Assembly: GCA_025529335.1 (NCBI GenBank)
Contig: JAMYHX010000018.1
Span: 124,001-188,000 of the forward strand
Direction of reading: 5' to 3'
DNA from: Rhizopus sp. PT2906
Lineage: Eukaryota > Mucoromycota > Mucoromycetes > Mucorales > Rhizopodaceae
Length of the DNA stretch: 64,000 bases
Shown: in pieces, positions 1-12,256 of the stretch
How positions within the stretch are numbered: the first letter of the stretch is position 1
Layout of the letters: the number at the start of each line of letters is the position of its first letter
The notes under the pieces: generated by a model
Databases searched by the model: none
Told to the model about the DNA's origin: nothing
Seen by the model: only the letters and a program-made list of their open reading frames with translations
Position numbers and translations under genes: made by a program

Positions 1-245
1 GACCGAAAGATACGATAGAACTATATAAACATGAGTAAAAAATATAAAAAAAATAAAAATAATAACAAAGGCTTACGGTGTAGCACGGTTGGAGACTTCG
101 TTACAGATAACATCAATACCACGGTTACGAGCAACGGCAATGACAGCCTGAAGATTACCAAGATCAATACCCTATTAAGGCACATGTTAGCATACACACA
201 TAAAAGTTTCAGCACATGTCCTTCATTACTTACAACAACTGACAT
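1..245 (-). CDS. Hsp110-family chaperone (Sse1/Hsp88-like), 5' part only
   Basis: Hsp110 proteins are large Hsp70 relatives that act in the cytosol as nucleotide-exchange factors for Hsp70 and as holdases. Three exons are visible on the minus strand. Exon 1 (245-234) encodes only MSVV. Exon 2 (171-77) encodes a segment starting GIDLGN and containing RGIDVICNEVSNRATP. Exon 3 (20-1) continues as SIVSFG and runs off the window. The introns (172-233 and 21-76) have GTAAGT-like donors and AG acceptors, and the phases fit. The segment matches the start of the Hsp70-type ATPase domain; the NEVSNR-TP-S signature and the early start are typical of Sse1/Hsp88 rather than canonical Hsp70 (which has DLGTTYS). 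About 40 residues are visible, so the subfamily call rests on this stretch. The 12-nt first coding exon is unusually short. Confidence 0.85.
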
Positions 246-788
246 TCTATTCTTTCAAGTTATTTCGGTTTGAAAATAAAAAGAGGACTAAAAACAATTT
301 TTTCCCAATTTAAAAAAATTAGGTCCAAGTTTGCGAAAGGATTTAGACTGTAAGCCAATCAAAAGACTCCAGATTAACTTTCTACAACTTTCTCGGAGAT
401 TCTAGAGAGAAAGTCACTTTGGACTATAAATAAGCCACGTTAAAGTACTACAAGTCTCAATGGCTTTATATCTTCTTTATGTTTTTTTTTTTTTTTTTTT
501 TTCAGCACTGATATGTTTGAATTCTATTGCTTTGTAGAAAGGATAACAGTTTGTTTTTTTTTTGCTGTTGTTGTTGTTGTAAAGAGCGCTTAAAAGGAAG
601 AAAATAGAATGGATAAAAAGGAATATTCCAAGCAATCGAAAGAGAAAACCTTATTTTTTTTATGAGTTTGTATTATTGACGACTGTTAAATGATGTATAT
701 TTTAAAAAAGGGAAATGTTGCAGAAAATGAGGATGTACACACAAAGTAGAAAATACAACTGCTACTTTTGACAATAAGAATATAAAAA
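246..788. other. spacer between Hsp110 start and urease stop
   Basis: It holds the presumed Hsp110 promoter (candidate heat-shock element at 390-407), a run of more than 20 T near 482-502, a short GTT repeat near 566-580 and the 3' flank of urease. No coding sequence was recognised. Confidence 0.6.
390..407. promoter_or_regulatory. candidate heat-shock element upstream of the Hsp110 gene
   Basis: The stretch reads TTC-tc-GGA-ga-TTC-ta-GAG, four 5-bp units alternating TTC and GAA-like triplets. This is a near match to the Hsf1 element (nTTCnnGAAnnTTCn). It lies about 150 bp upstream of the Hsp110 start codon, which suits a heat-inducible chaperone promoter. Two of the four units deviate by one base, so this is a candidate only. 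Confidence 0.4.
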
Positions 789-3624
789 TTAGAATAGATA
801 TACAGATTGAGTTAAAGGTAAAGACGACACAGGATCACAAACGCATTCTTGTCCATCAGCCATTACTTTGTATGTCTCAGGATCGACTGTAATCTTTGGC
901 ATGGCATCATTTAATTTCATGTCTGCCTTAGTCACAGTACGACATCCTTTAACGGCCTCTATACGTTTACGTAACCCATAAGCTTGCACAACACCTTCAT
1001 CCAAAGAAAGCTGTGACACAAACACTAGACTAGAAAATGATATACTAGATGGGTAGGCTCCATACATGGGTCTTGAGATAGTAGGCTCTGTTGTAGGAAT
1101 AGATCCATTTGCATCACCTGTTTATAAATATCTTTAGCCTTTGTAAAGGAATACATTAAAAAAATAGCCTACCCATTTGACCCCAAACGATAATACCTGC
1201 CTTTAGGATAAGCTCAGGCTTGGATCCAAAGTATTCAGGAGTAAAGCAAACTAAATCTGCCACTTTGCCAACTTCAATGGATCCAACCAAGTGACTAATG
1301 CCGTGAGCCAAAGCACTATAAACAAAACGGATTAGAGAGTGTAACGATTACCCTCTTGCGCTACTTACACATTAATGGTATATTTAGCGATATATCTTTT
1401 GATTCTATAATTATCTCCCTCTACGCCTTCATCTTGCTGTAATTTACCACGCTGCTGTTTCATCTTACTGGCCGTCTTCCAGGTACGAAGGATGACTTCG
1501 CCTATTCTACCCATCGCTTGTGAATCAGAACTGATCATGCTGATGGCGCCCATATCCTGCAAGACATCCTCTGCGGCAATTGTCTCGGCTCTGATTCGAC
1601 TTTCTGCGAATGCAACGTCCTCTGGTATAGATTTAGATAAATGATGACATACCATTAACATATCAACGTGTTCATCTAATGTGTTTGCAGTGAATGGTCG
1701 CGTAGGATTTGTAGAAGATGGCAAGACGTTTGGTTGACTACAGACAGTGATAACTATAGGAACATTAGTCACATTTTTTACAATAGATTCATACGACTTG
1801 TACTTTACTATCTGGGGCGTGACCTCCTCCGGCACCCTCACTATGATAGGTATGGATAGTTCTTCCTTTAAAAGCATTGACAGTTGATTCTACAAATCCA
1901 GCCTCATTCAAAGTATCTGTATGAATGGTGGCCTATATATATTTAGAAAACAATAAATTCTACAAACTTCATCTTTAGCCTTTTAAAAAAAAAACAAACC
2001 TGAACATCATACTTGTCGCACACTTGCAGACATGCATCAATGGCTGCTGGTGTCGTGCCCCAATCTTCATGTAGCTTTAATCCAAGGCAGCCTGCTCTGA
2101 TATGTTCAACCAATTCTTCCTGTCGTGAGCAATTTCCTTTTCCAGTGAAGCCAAAGTTTAAGGGAATATCATCTGTCGCCTTCATCATCATTTCAATATG
2201 ATGGCTTCCTGGTGTACAAGTCGTTGCATTTGTACCTGTATTTGGACCCGTGCCTCCTCCAATCAGTGTTGTTACACCGCTTGATAGAGCCTCATAACAT
2301 ATTTGTGGACAAATATAATGAACATGTGAATCAATAGCACCTGCCGTAAATATCTTTCCTTCCCCTGCCAGAGCTTCTGTACCTGCTCCGACAACCATTC
2401 CAGGAGTGACACCATCCATGACATCGGGATTGCCTGCCTTACCGATACCGACAATAATACCCTTCTTAATACCAATGTCCGCCTTATAGATACCGGTATA
2501 ATCAATGATTAATGCATTTGTAATCACCAAGTCAAGTACTTCATGATCTAATTTCCCGGTTGCTTGACCCATACCTTCGCGCAACACTTTGCCACCACCA
2601 AACTTGCACTCATCACCATACACGGTATAATCTTTTTCGACGCGAGCCCAGAGTTCTGTGTCTCCCAAACGAACAAGATCACCTGTTGTGGGTCCAAAAT
2701 GATCTGCATAATATTCTCGATCGAGTGTTGTTGATGATGCTGCAGTCAAGATGGGTGCATTCACATCGTGTTTAAATCCTCTTTCTACAAGTTCTGATAC
2801 AATGGTCGGCAAGCGGATGAGATCCAATGGTCCCGAGGCTAAATTGTTGCCACCCGTAATCACTTTGTTACCCCCAATCTCTACCAATGTCACTGTTTTG
2901 AAATCTCCAGGTTCAAAACGGACAGCTGATCCAGCTGGAATATCTAGTCTCATGCCATATGCCAAAGCTCGATTAAAATGAAGAGCTGCGTTGGCTTCAA
3001 TAAAGTGAAAATGAGATCCAACCTGGTATTAAAGGTTAATCAAAGATGATTGTCAATCGGTTATATTACCTGAATAGGTCTATCGCCGTAGTTTGTGACA
3101 GACAATGCTATCTTTCTTCTACCAGCGTTCAATTCGATCGTACCAGGCTTAACAATGATAGCACCTGGTGCAGATTTTCGGTCGAGGTTGTCAGGTAATG
3201 GGAATTTATCTTGTGATGGAATGGGTAAGAAACTTCCATATAAGGCTATTTCAAGATTGCCATTATCAGTACAAATAGGGTCGTGTACAGTGACAAGATA
3301 AGTGCCATCCGGGAATGTGCCTTCTACTTGTACTTCATGAAGCGTATGGATCACATCTGGCATGACATGTCTTCTACCCAGGATCTGTTTTCCAATATCC
3401 ATCAACTGAGCTACTGTATAGACACCGTCACGCATCATTTCGAGTAGTTGGGAAGCGATTAAGGCTGTTGCCTCTGTTCTGTTTAACTTGACGCCACGTG
3501 CCAAACGCTTTTGTGCAAGATATCCAACTAAGATACATTATATCAATAATGGTACTATTGTCTGTTTTTTATTATTACCTTGGTGTAATAATAGTTTATC
3601 TAACTCTCTTGGCACTAAACGCAT
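789..3624 (-). CDS. ure1: urease (single-chain fungal type)
   Basis: Cytosolic nickel enzyme that hydrolyses urea to ammonia and carbamate. Seven exons: 3624-3579, 3527-3070, 3022-2000, 1932-1809, 1753-1369, 1315-1173 and 1117-789. They total 2,508 nt, giving 835 residues, the usual length of fungal and plant ureases that fuse the gamma, beta and alpha parts. The protein starts MRLVPRELDKLLLHQ, then carries the gamma-type ARGVKLNRTEATALI region, the beta-type region (VGSHFHFIEAN) and the alpha part. Active-site landmarks are present: DSHVHYICPQ (nickel-binding His), GLKLHEDWG (lysine that is carbamylated), HTDTLNE, GGGHAPD, the flap MVCHHLSKS and the end SVYLF. All six introns are GT-AG and 47-67 nt long. 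One of them (1754-1808) has an open frame through it and would be missed by simple ORF calling. Accessory proteins UreD/F/G are not in the window. No lesion was seen. Confidence 0.97.
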
Positions 3625-3680
3625 ATATGTATATAAAAAGAAGAGAGAGAGAGAGAGAGAGAGAAAGAAATAAATAGAGA

Positions 3681-3745
3681 AGATAGACGTATATTTTTCC
3701 CCTGTTTATCTATTGTAGTACAAGTCACTCGGGATATAAGATAAG
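3681..3745. promoter_or_regulatory. cluster of GATA-factor sites upstream of urease
   Basis: Three AGATAR-type sites lie 57-121 bp upstream of the urease start codon: AGATAG at 3681-3686, AGATAA on the minus strand at 3706-3711, and AGATAAG at 3739-3745. Fungal nitrogen-catabolite genes are commonly activated by AreA/NIT2-type GATA factors through such sites. The motif is short and the DNA AT-rich, so chance occurrence cannot be excluded. Confidence 0.35.
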
Positions 3746-4778
3746 CAGAAAGCGCCGGTTTATTCCAAGTCGTCTATATTTAAATTTCCAACAAACAAGG
3801 ATCAAGATTATAACAAAGGGACTATATGATTTACGTGTCCCATTGTTATTTAGGTAATAATGACTATCATGCAAGTGATGGTCAAGTAAAGCGTACTATT
3901 ACCTGAAATACACTTGTCACATTGTTATCTGTTGTTGAAAAAATATGAGCCGAAATTGAATATAGTGGATGATGATTTATTAATTGACAAATCAATAAAA
4001 GATATCTATGCTTATTGAATGAGCAATCATAAATGTTGTCATTAAAGTATTTTGATGTCACCAAAGTTAAAGGAGAAAAAAAAAAAGATAGGCTTCTATT
4101 TAAAAGCGATCGCTCTTACTTTTGTCATACATCCTCAATCTCTTTTTTACCATTTATGGAAAATGATAACCAATAGGAACATGGATTATTGTTATAAATA
4201 AAAAATTTGATGGATGTGTCTGGACACATCAAGAAAATTCCCGTGTTTGATGATATCACATTCATATACCGTTCTATTATGTGAATACGAATCCATCAAC
4301 CAGTCTTCTTTTTAAGCATCCGATTGACTTAATAGTCTATATAAAAGTAAATGCAGCTCATAAGAACATCAGTGCAAGGTAGACTGTGTGTGTATATATG
4401 TGTTTGTGTTATGGTTGCAATATATTAACATACATGGTAAGTATGTTGATAATAGACGCGACTTGGTTGTAGCGTGTTTTTATATTAATACATGACACAC
4501 TTTGAGCATAACACTGTGTCGGAACTCGCGATTACGTTACTTGTGTCCTTTTCTTCAGGAAATGTACACCATTAAATGTTCAAGATTGGCGTGTTTGATA
4601 TAAATCATTATAATATCTCGAGAATAACTTTGCAGTAGCATAAATTTATTTTACATTTCTCTATCGCATCTGAAAAGAATAGTAATAAGCATACTGACAA
4701 CAATATTCACATTGACGATATTAACATAAATAGCAGTCACAAATTCTCTACCCATATAAAGCGCACACAAACTTAATA

Positions 4779-5047
4779 TAGTGCGTCCACTCTCAAATGG
4801 AATTTGGTTTTCGAATTTAAATTGGAGCACACTGTGAACCTCAACCTAAACACTTTTCAAAATTAATATGGAAGATTTTGTTTAAACAGTTTTCGAAATG
4901 GTTTTTCTGCGTGTTGCATAATGTTGACGAGGTGAGATAAAGGAACAAGATTACATGCCTCAGTTCAAGTTCACAGTTTGTTCCAATTTATTTTCAAAAA
5001 ATGTACCACTGAGTTCAAAAATGGTCCATTTGAGAGTGGACGCACTG
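4779..5047. mobile_element. MITE of Tc1/mariner type with TA target duplication
   Basis: A 269-bp non-coding element. Its ends are inverted copies starting (T/C)AGTGCGTCCACTCTC, about 24 bp, with one mismatch at the outermost base. A second subterminal inverted match follows (AAATTGGA-CA-ACTGTGAAC in both arms). It is bounded by TA on both sides (4777-4778 and 5048-5049), the duplication expected for Tc1/mariner insertion. No coding capacity. The CAGTGCG-like end is typical of Tc1-family termini, so it is probably a non-autonomous derivative mobilised in trans. Confidence 0.8.
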
Positions 5048-5095
5048 TAACATCGAGCTCTTCTTTTTATAATGTAATTCGCAAGTTGTCGACGA

Positions 5096-5566
5096 ATGCA
5101 ACTATGCCATTATGGTGACCAGTGTCGACCAGCGTTAATACCATCTTCTTACTTGAATGAACATCTTTTACATTATCAGCTGTATCCTCTCGTGATAGAG
5201 CCAGTCAAAGAAGTCTCGTCAAAGACGGAGATCGGTGCGTCTAGGGAAACAATCCCCGAGAGCTCCCTTTTGTATAAGTGCCCAAAATGTTGGCTGCATT
5301 TTTAAATGGTGTTTGCGACATTCCTTTTTCAACAAGGCATTTACGCCAAATTCGCCCTGCCAACGATGAGAAAAGGACGTTTAATTTAGGAAATTCTAAG
5401 CTTGAAAGAAATATACAAGCGAATGACAAACTACATTGAATGCTTTAGAAACGAAAAAGATAACCTACAATCGTCCATTTCATGGGTCAAAAAGTATAAT
5501 CCTGTGTTTATGTCAGTGGCTGCCAAAAGACTGCGTGTTAAGGATGATAAACATAGTACAGATTAG
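5096..5566 (+). pseudogene. decayed coding relic of unknown function
   Basis: Protein-like stretches occur in three overlapping frames. The first starts MQLCHYGDQC at 5096 and ends LLYKCPKCWLHF. The next reads NGVCDIPFSTRHLRQI. The last begins MTNYIECFRNEKDN and ends AAKRLRVKDDKHSTD at a stop at 5564-5566. Residue composition looks like former coding sequence, and one frame carries a CPKC pair, but frame changes are needed between the pieces and no clear introns join them. The relic begins 49 bp after the MITE. Family not recognised. Confidence 0.35.
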
Positions 5567-5795
5567 AAAGCGAAGCATATATGTGCAAAGTGAGAAACAT
5601 TGGGGTGTGTTTTAGAAGAAATACAATAAAAAACAATATGCTGCCTTTAAATAGTGACAGAAATTGACATCATCATAAATCTATTACCACATCATTTAAC
5701 GAAAGTAGCCAATTGGAAGTAAGAGAATTATACAATAATTGGTTATGCTCGATTCTTCATTGAATGAATTCTCTGGAGAGTTTTATGGGACGGTT

Positions 5796-5980
5796 GGATA
5801 GAGCCAACAAGGAAGAATATATGCTGTGGTGTTCTTTTTATTTAAAATAGCGAAATTTAAAACGAGTAAAAACAATAAAGAAATACAATGATAGTAATTA
5901 TTATTTGATCTTAATGAGCGATGTCTTGATAAGGGATGGGTGAGCGAATGATATCCTTCCTTGTTGGCTCTATCCTTTTG
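5796..5980. repeat. 25-bp inverted repeat with 130-bp loop
   Basis: The arm at 5796-5820 (GGATAGAGCCAACAAGGAAG and five more bases) recurs inverted at 5951-5975 with 24 of 25 bases matching. The spacer is 130 bp with no coding signal. It could be the ends of a tiny element or a foldback; no target duplication is obvious. Confidence 0.6.
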
Positions 5981-8900
5981 TCTATTGACCAAACAAAAAA
6001 AAAAAAAAAATCAAGACACGCAAATTTAATAAGCGTGTTCAAAATAGATGGACAGAAAATTGATCTCCGTTTGACAGTGCGTTTACACAATTCTACATGT
6101 GTGACATGGGTAGAGTTGACTTGAGCCTTTAATGAATTGAGGGATATTATGCTTTTAAACACGGACTTACTGTAGGGCCTTTATTTTAAAAGTCACGATT
6201 TGATCTTGGTTGCAATCGACAATATTAATCATGTCCTTTTTATGAGTGAATCTTTTACTTACATAGGCTTACCGTGAGATTATTATTTAGGGCTTCTATA
6301 AGCCAGACAATTGAGAAACACGCATTACCTAGCTCATGTCTATGGAAAGTTCTTAAATACCTCTTTACCAATTGATGATAAGCCTTATCTAACCATCTTT
6401 GCTATATGTGTATTAGTTCCCTCGTATTCTCTCTCAAATAAGCCTAAAAAATTTATTGCTTAAGGGAGCTTATTTGTTATTTTGTTTTTAAAATAACGTA
6501 ACTACCAGCTGATTTTCAATAAACTCCTCTCCTTTTTTCCAGGTAAATGAAAGACCGTCATTATAACCATTTTTGTCAGGAGTAAGTGACATTGAGTTTG
6601 CTTTTATTACAAAAAGATGAAGAAAAGGTGTCACTTGAGGTGTAACACAGATTTATGCGAACGATAATTAATTATAAGTCTCGCTCAAATCAAGTCCGCA
6701 TCGAACAATTTCACATCATCTTTGTATAAAATCATTGCTGATCTAAAACCTGAAGCATCGCGTTTCTTTAAAATATCAATCTATCATACGATATTACGCA
6801 CAAGAGGAATTTATAATGACATAATTACCTCTTTCTTTTTGTTAGATAAGCGATAGGACAACCCACAAGGTTTTTGAATAAAAAGGAAAAAAGGAAGGAG
6901 TCTATTTTAAATGAGATCACGGACATTATTGCATATTGACAACTATTTTGTTTATGCATAAATTAATCTTTTATTATGTAATCTTGTAATATATAAAGCT
7001 TTATAATATATATTTTGTATACACATAAAAACTCGCCAAGACATCATTCAATAGTCCTATATTAGTCAAAATCCAGCTAGTTCCAGACTGAGCATGATCT
7101 GTCAAGATTTTTAATTAAAAATTTAAAGTCAATTATCATCTCTTCCCTTTTTTCCCTCAGTCGTTCAACAAGAGACAACGAGGGCATAGAAAGTGCTTAG
7201 AGAAAGAAAGAAAGAAAGAAAGAAATACGATTCTTATAATAGAAGCATAATTAAGTGAGTTGAATGAGTTCATACAGGGTAAGGATAACAAAAGAGTCAA
7301 GTGTTCCCTTGAAAACAAACATGGTGATACAATTTATCCGAACGTAATCACACATTTCAAATACCAAAGGCAATGTATTTTACAAGAAAACAAAGTCAAT
7401 GATCTGCATCTTGCATGAATTTCGGAATGTCAATCGAGATAGTGTGCATATTCTCTTTTTGTTGTTTATAATCATCCAGCCTCTAAAATATCCACAATAA
7501 GGGATGCTTTGTGATTCATCACGTTTAGAAAGGAGAAGAAAAAAAAGTTCAAATTATTGTAGGACAAGGCATAATCATAAGAGTGCTACAGTAAAGATTT
7601 ATTGTCACGTATCAATCAAAATATCTCCAAGTACAACAGAAGAACTACATGTGATACTTTCCGAATAGCCTTTCGCAATATATAAACAAAACAAAAAAAA
7701 AGGGAATACTAAGAAAGCTTTGATATCTGTTTGATTTGATACAAGAGAGAGAAAGAGAGAAAGAGAGAAAGTTAAATTAGAGTGAATGATAGATATTGTA
7801 TTCTTTGATCTTATCCTTAATCATTATATTCTGGACTACTTTGGAAATAAAAAGATACAGGAACCTTACATAATAAGAGATAAAGACAATTGTATATAAA
7901 AAACGTCATCGCCTGTGATAAGAATCACTCGACCCATGGTTCGGGATTAAATGCAAGTATAACTGCATTATTATCCTTCTCTGAAAAAGAGGGAAAAAAA
8001 AGTAAGGGGAAGCATATTACAAATGAAAAATAAACAAGACTAGTCTGATAAAAGAACAAGAGAAATATTTCAATCAAAGGAGGGACAGAAAATGGAAATG
8101 CAGTGACGCTTAGGTCAGATTCTGTTTCAGCTTTTAAGGAGTCAAAAAAAAAAATTCAAAAGGAGCACACCAAATGTTGTGCTATGATAATGTAACTCGA
8201 GCGCATAACAGTTTACTAAAAATAGATGTAAACAGATATCACGGACGTTGGTCGACACATGAAGTGATCGACTAATAACATCTTGTACTTTTCTGCATTT
8301 AAAGTTGACAGCCCTATCTAAAAACTGAGATATATTCAAGTGAGGCTTAAAGCACGTAAAGTATCTATTCTATTATTAGTATTCAGTTGTATATTTAAAA
8401 TATTCAAGGAGGAAAAGAAGTGTACAGTCTAAGCTTTCTTGCCCGATATGATACTCTGCCTCACAGTTTTGATTGCTTTTTTGGGTCCCATAACTTTACT
8501 CCTTGCTACACAAAACAAACTTTATTCTCACGAAAGCTCTCTTTTGACCAGGGGGCGCCCACACATGTATGCACACATACACACGCACACATTGTAACTT
8601 GTCGGTCGCTTGGATTATGCGCTGTTCTTTTCTGTATAAAAAAAAATTTTTTTTTTTTTGAAAAGTACTCAGCAACTCAGTGTTGCATTTGCCGTTTCTT
8701 GACATCATATCCTAAGTGGGTTAGATTGACGTTTATTTACTTGTAACTAACGCCACTCTCATGCTTACAAACTTTATTCTCATTATGATTTGATCAAATT
8801 AGTACATGCTTACAAGAGGAACCTTTTTTTTCTTGTGATTGTATATTCGTTTTGTCACCAGTGACAACGATTTTTGTGTCAAGTGAACCCAAAATGTCAC

Positions 8901-9321
8901 ATTATTTCTCCTGAGGCTTTACTCCTTTTATCTTATCGCCCCCCCTCAAATGTTTGTGCTCTCGATTGAAATGGAACTAATGAACCGAAAAAAAGAAGAG
9001 GAGGGCAAGCGATTAAATCTTGCATAAAATTAGCTTTTTTGTTTTGATCATCAAGTGAATAAAAGTGTTTGAACGTTTTATATGCAAAATGTACACAGCG
9101 TAAGAATATAGTCGTTTGCATTCCGAGTTAGTGTGACCTGGAAAATATATTCTCATCTTTATTCTTATGCGCTATATAAATGGTAAATGTTCATCCCCTT
9201 TTGTATAGAAAGTATCCCTGTAAGAAAGTGACAAAGGATATTTAACACATTTCTTTCTCAATTTTTAAACTAGACCTTGCTCTCTCTCTTTTTATTAATT
9301 TACATTTCTTTACTTTCTGTT

Positions 9322-12256
9322 ATGTCATTTGGTTTATCACATTTGAGGCAACAAGGTCAAGAAGATTTCTGTTATGACATTATGCCTTTGGATATTGGAT
9401 TGAATGAAATAGAGAGGTAAAATGTCTTTATAATATCAAAGAAGAGTGCGTAAAGAAGGAGAAAAGGAGAGCAATGAAAAGAGTAAGAGAGGAAGAAGAA
9501 GAAGAAGAAGAAGAAGAAGAGAGAGAGAGAGAGAGGAAGAGGAAGAGGAAGAGGAAGAGAAAGAGGAGGGAGTTAAGTTTTTGCAAACCGGTTTGCACAA
9601 TATTACACTGCATAAACCTTAGTATTGACTTATTTAATGCAAATAACTAAACATTTATCTTTTTTTTTCTTTCTTTTTCTTTTCCTTTTAGTGCTCTAGA
9701 TTATCGTGTAATGTCGAGGAATATGACTAATGATAGGAATACCACGTCGTCGTATCCTTCCATTCATCCTGATCTACCAGCATTTCACAATCCTACTTTC
9801 TCTGATTGGCCAGTAAATAAATCACGACATTCTTTTATACTTGAATCAAACCCACCATTGTATCCATCTACACCCACTGCATATCCAATCTACAGTAACG
9901 CAAACACCCTGACTTCATCTACATCTCCATACCACAGTAGTTTCTCCGAAGCGAGTCAATCATCTCCCACTTTATTCTGGACAGCCCCCACGACAAACAG
10001 TACTCTCTTTACTACGGACATTGCATCTTCCGAGAATACGCCAACGTCTGCAAAAATATCTTGCTCTTCTTCATCCGAAGCCATCTTTGATTCTGCTGAG
10101 GCTGAGATCGACGAAAGAGATTCTGACTCGCGAAATCCATCATTTGATCAGCAGTTCATGAATGTCTATCGTTCACAACCTAAACCAACGGAAGATGCTT
10201 ACTACAATAACAGAATATCAAAAGTTCATTCTCGATTTAAGAGCGCCAACGCTTGTCTATCATCTTATGGCGAAAAGCCCAAACAAGAAAAGTTTCAGCA
10301 GTTTTTATCACCACCACTACCCCCGAGTTCTTTGATGCAATCAGGGCAACCCCTGGCAGAGAGTAATACACTGACAGTTGGCAGTAAAAGATTAAGTAAA
10401 TCGTAAGTATAAATCTGGTAAATAAACACGCAATGCACACGCATACATTCCTAAATAAATCAAGGAGAGAGCATGCACATACAAATCGAGAGGCAGTGAG
10501 GACAAAAATGGTTTATACATAGGAGCAAAAGAGGGGGAAGGAGACTGGGTCCGATGAAGAATACAAAAAGTTCGTGCAAAGAGTATGTTATTAAATAAAG
10601 GGAAACACATAAAAGGCAAAACCGTACTGGCTGTTGTTACAATTGTCAATAACCCTTATACCATTTTTGTTCTCACTGTGCTCAACTCTCTCTCTCTCTC
10701 CTCTTTTATATATGTATATATCATGAATGTAGTTCATTTACTAATTCATGCTATCATATAGGCCATTTCAATTTCATGCGGTCCTTCATTGTAGGTATAG
10801 CGGATAAAGAAGCAAAAGGATAGATAAACTAACCTATTTCAATAGCTCCTACAGCCATGATGAAGAAGGAAGATCAAAAACCAATTACCTATATGAACCG
10901 CGGACAGTCATACCTTTTGGAACTTTCGGCATCAAATCAGCAACGTGGTACCTTGACGAGTACAATCTCGATTGCATTCCACGAATCCAGTCACCGACGT
11001 GTAGCGGCGAGCTATTGGAGATTTTGGATGAGTCAACAGATGAATCCTGAGTCAGCAAGAGCAATCGGTTTAGACGAAAATCAGACCACTGGTATCTACA
11101 ATATCACCTATCCCTCTTTTGACAAGGTCACCTTTGACTGGCATGGTCGCTTTGGAGCCAAGGTCTATATTCGCTTTCATTGCCTGTCAACAGACTTTTC
11201 GAGAATTAAGGGAGTCAAGGGTATCCCCTTGCGAGCTGTAGTCAAGACAGTGGCAAGATACGATCATTTACCTGATAATGCATCCTCTTATTCAGGCTCA
11301 TTCTCTAAAATTCAACCTAAAAGTAATGATTCAACAGAAGGAAGATACGAATATACCGAGAGATGTTATTGCCAAATCAAACTCTTTAGAGATAAGGTAT
11401 ATACACACACGTTAGTACTCTGAAAGCCACTCAATATTGACTCTTTAACATAGGGCGCAGAACGAAAGAATAAAGATGATAGCAAGCAAATCAATAAACA
11501 AATGGAAAAGGCTATAGGTAAATTTTTACTCAAAATACAAGACTTTGAATAACTTATCAAGATTACCCTGTAGCCCTTACACTAGGACATCCTGAACAGC
11601 ACCCTCTGTGGCCAATTATCAATCAACCTTACAAACCTGTGACAGTACTGAATGAGGTGCCTACATCTCCTGATCTCGAACTACATGACGACTTTCAACA
11701 GGATATAGCCAGTCCTTCCGTCTTATACCCATGCGCCATCATAGAAAACACCTCTCCCGAACAAGAAGAACCTATGCCAAGTACGACAAGTAGTAGCAGT
11801 AGCAGCAGCAGAAAAAAAAGAAAACAAATGGACGCACTTGAAAAGGTACAAGAAACAACCGTCGGCCTATCTTCGCCACAATTTATCGAACCCTCTTCAC
11901 ATTTGCTAAAAAAGCATCGAGCAGTAGCAGATACACTCAACTTTTATGTATGGTCCAAGCGGCAATTTCCTTCAAGTGGACCCAATCGAGTGACTCTTGA
12001 ATCTCTAACGGCAGAAGAACTAAAACTCAAGTTAGCCACTATTCTCTCCCTTCACCCATCAAGGGTCTCAGAGATACTATGGAAAAGAAAGAAGCCAGAG
12101 ATACTTTGTGAAAAAGAAAGCGAAAAGAAGAATAATGATATGCTTGTATTAGTAGAAGATAACTTTGTAGCAGAACATATATCTGATGAAGAAATCATTT
12201 GTGTAGATTGGGAAATTAAGTCTGATAGTTATGTCAGGCTCATACTTGAATTTTAA
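9322..12256 (+). CDS. Grainyhead/CP2-family transcription factor
   Basis: Sequence-specific nuclear transcription factor; a fungal relative (grhA of Neurospora) is linked to cell-wall remodelling and conidial separation. Six exons: 9322-9416, 9692-10402, 10762-10790, 10846-11396, 11454-11517 and 11562-12256, giving 714 residues. The first ~268 residues are Ser/Thr/Pro-rich and probably disordered. The CP2 DNA-binding domain spans about 270-490: it opens with PFQFHAVLHSPTAMMKKE and contains ITYMNRGQSY, the block HRRVAASYWRFWMSQQ, and a region ending CYCQIKLFRDKGAERK. A basic stretch (RKKRKQ) and a C-terminal fold (LTAEELKLKLATIL) resembling the dimerisation domain follow. Exon 3 is only 29 nt, yet it supplies the conserved FQFHAVL strand. 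Intron 1 (275 nt) carries a long GAA/GAG tract followed by a pyrimidine-rich 3' end. Confidence 0.9.

Larger units (their letters stand above)
3625..9321. other. 5.7-kb gene-poor region
   Basis: Apart from the MITE, the coding relic and the inverted repeat listed separately, I see no gene. The sequence is AT-rich with GA tracts near 3643-3665, 7202-7222 and 7744-7770. Open frames here are short, low in complexity and unsupported by motifs or splice structure. No tRNA or 5S rRNA was recognised by eye. Confidence 0.5.

Noticed and set aside
21..273. Plus-strand 80-codon and minus-strand 74-codon open frames at the left edge
   Set aside because: The minus-strand frame is the wrong frame of the Hsp110 exon and the plus-strand one is its antisense.
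9428..9613. Leu/Ser repeat protein on the minus strand
   Set aside because: Translation of the GAA/GAG repeat in the first intron of the CP2 gene.
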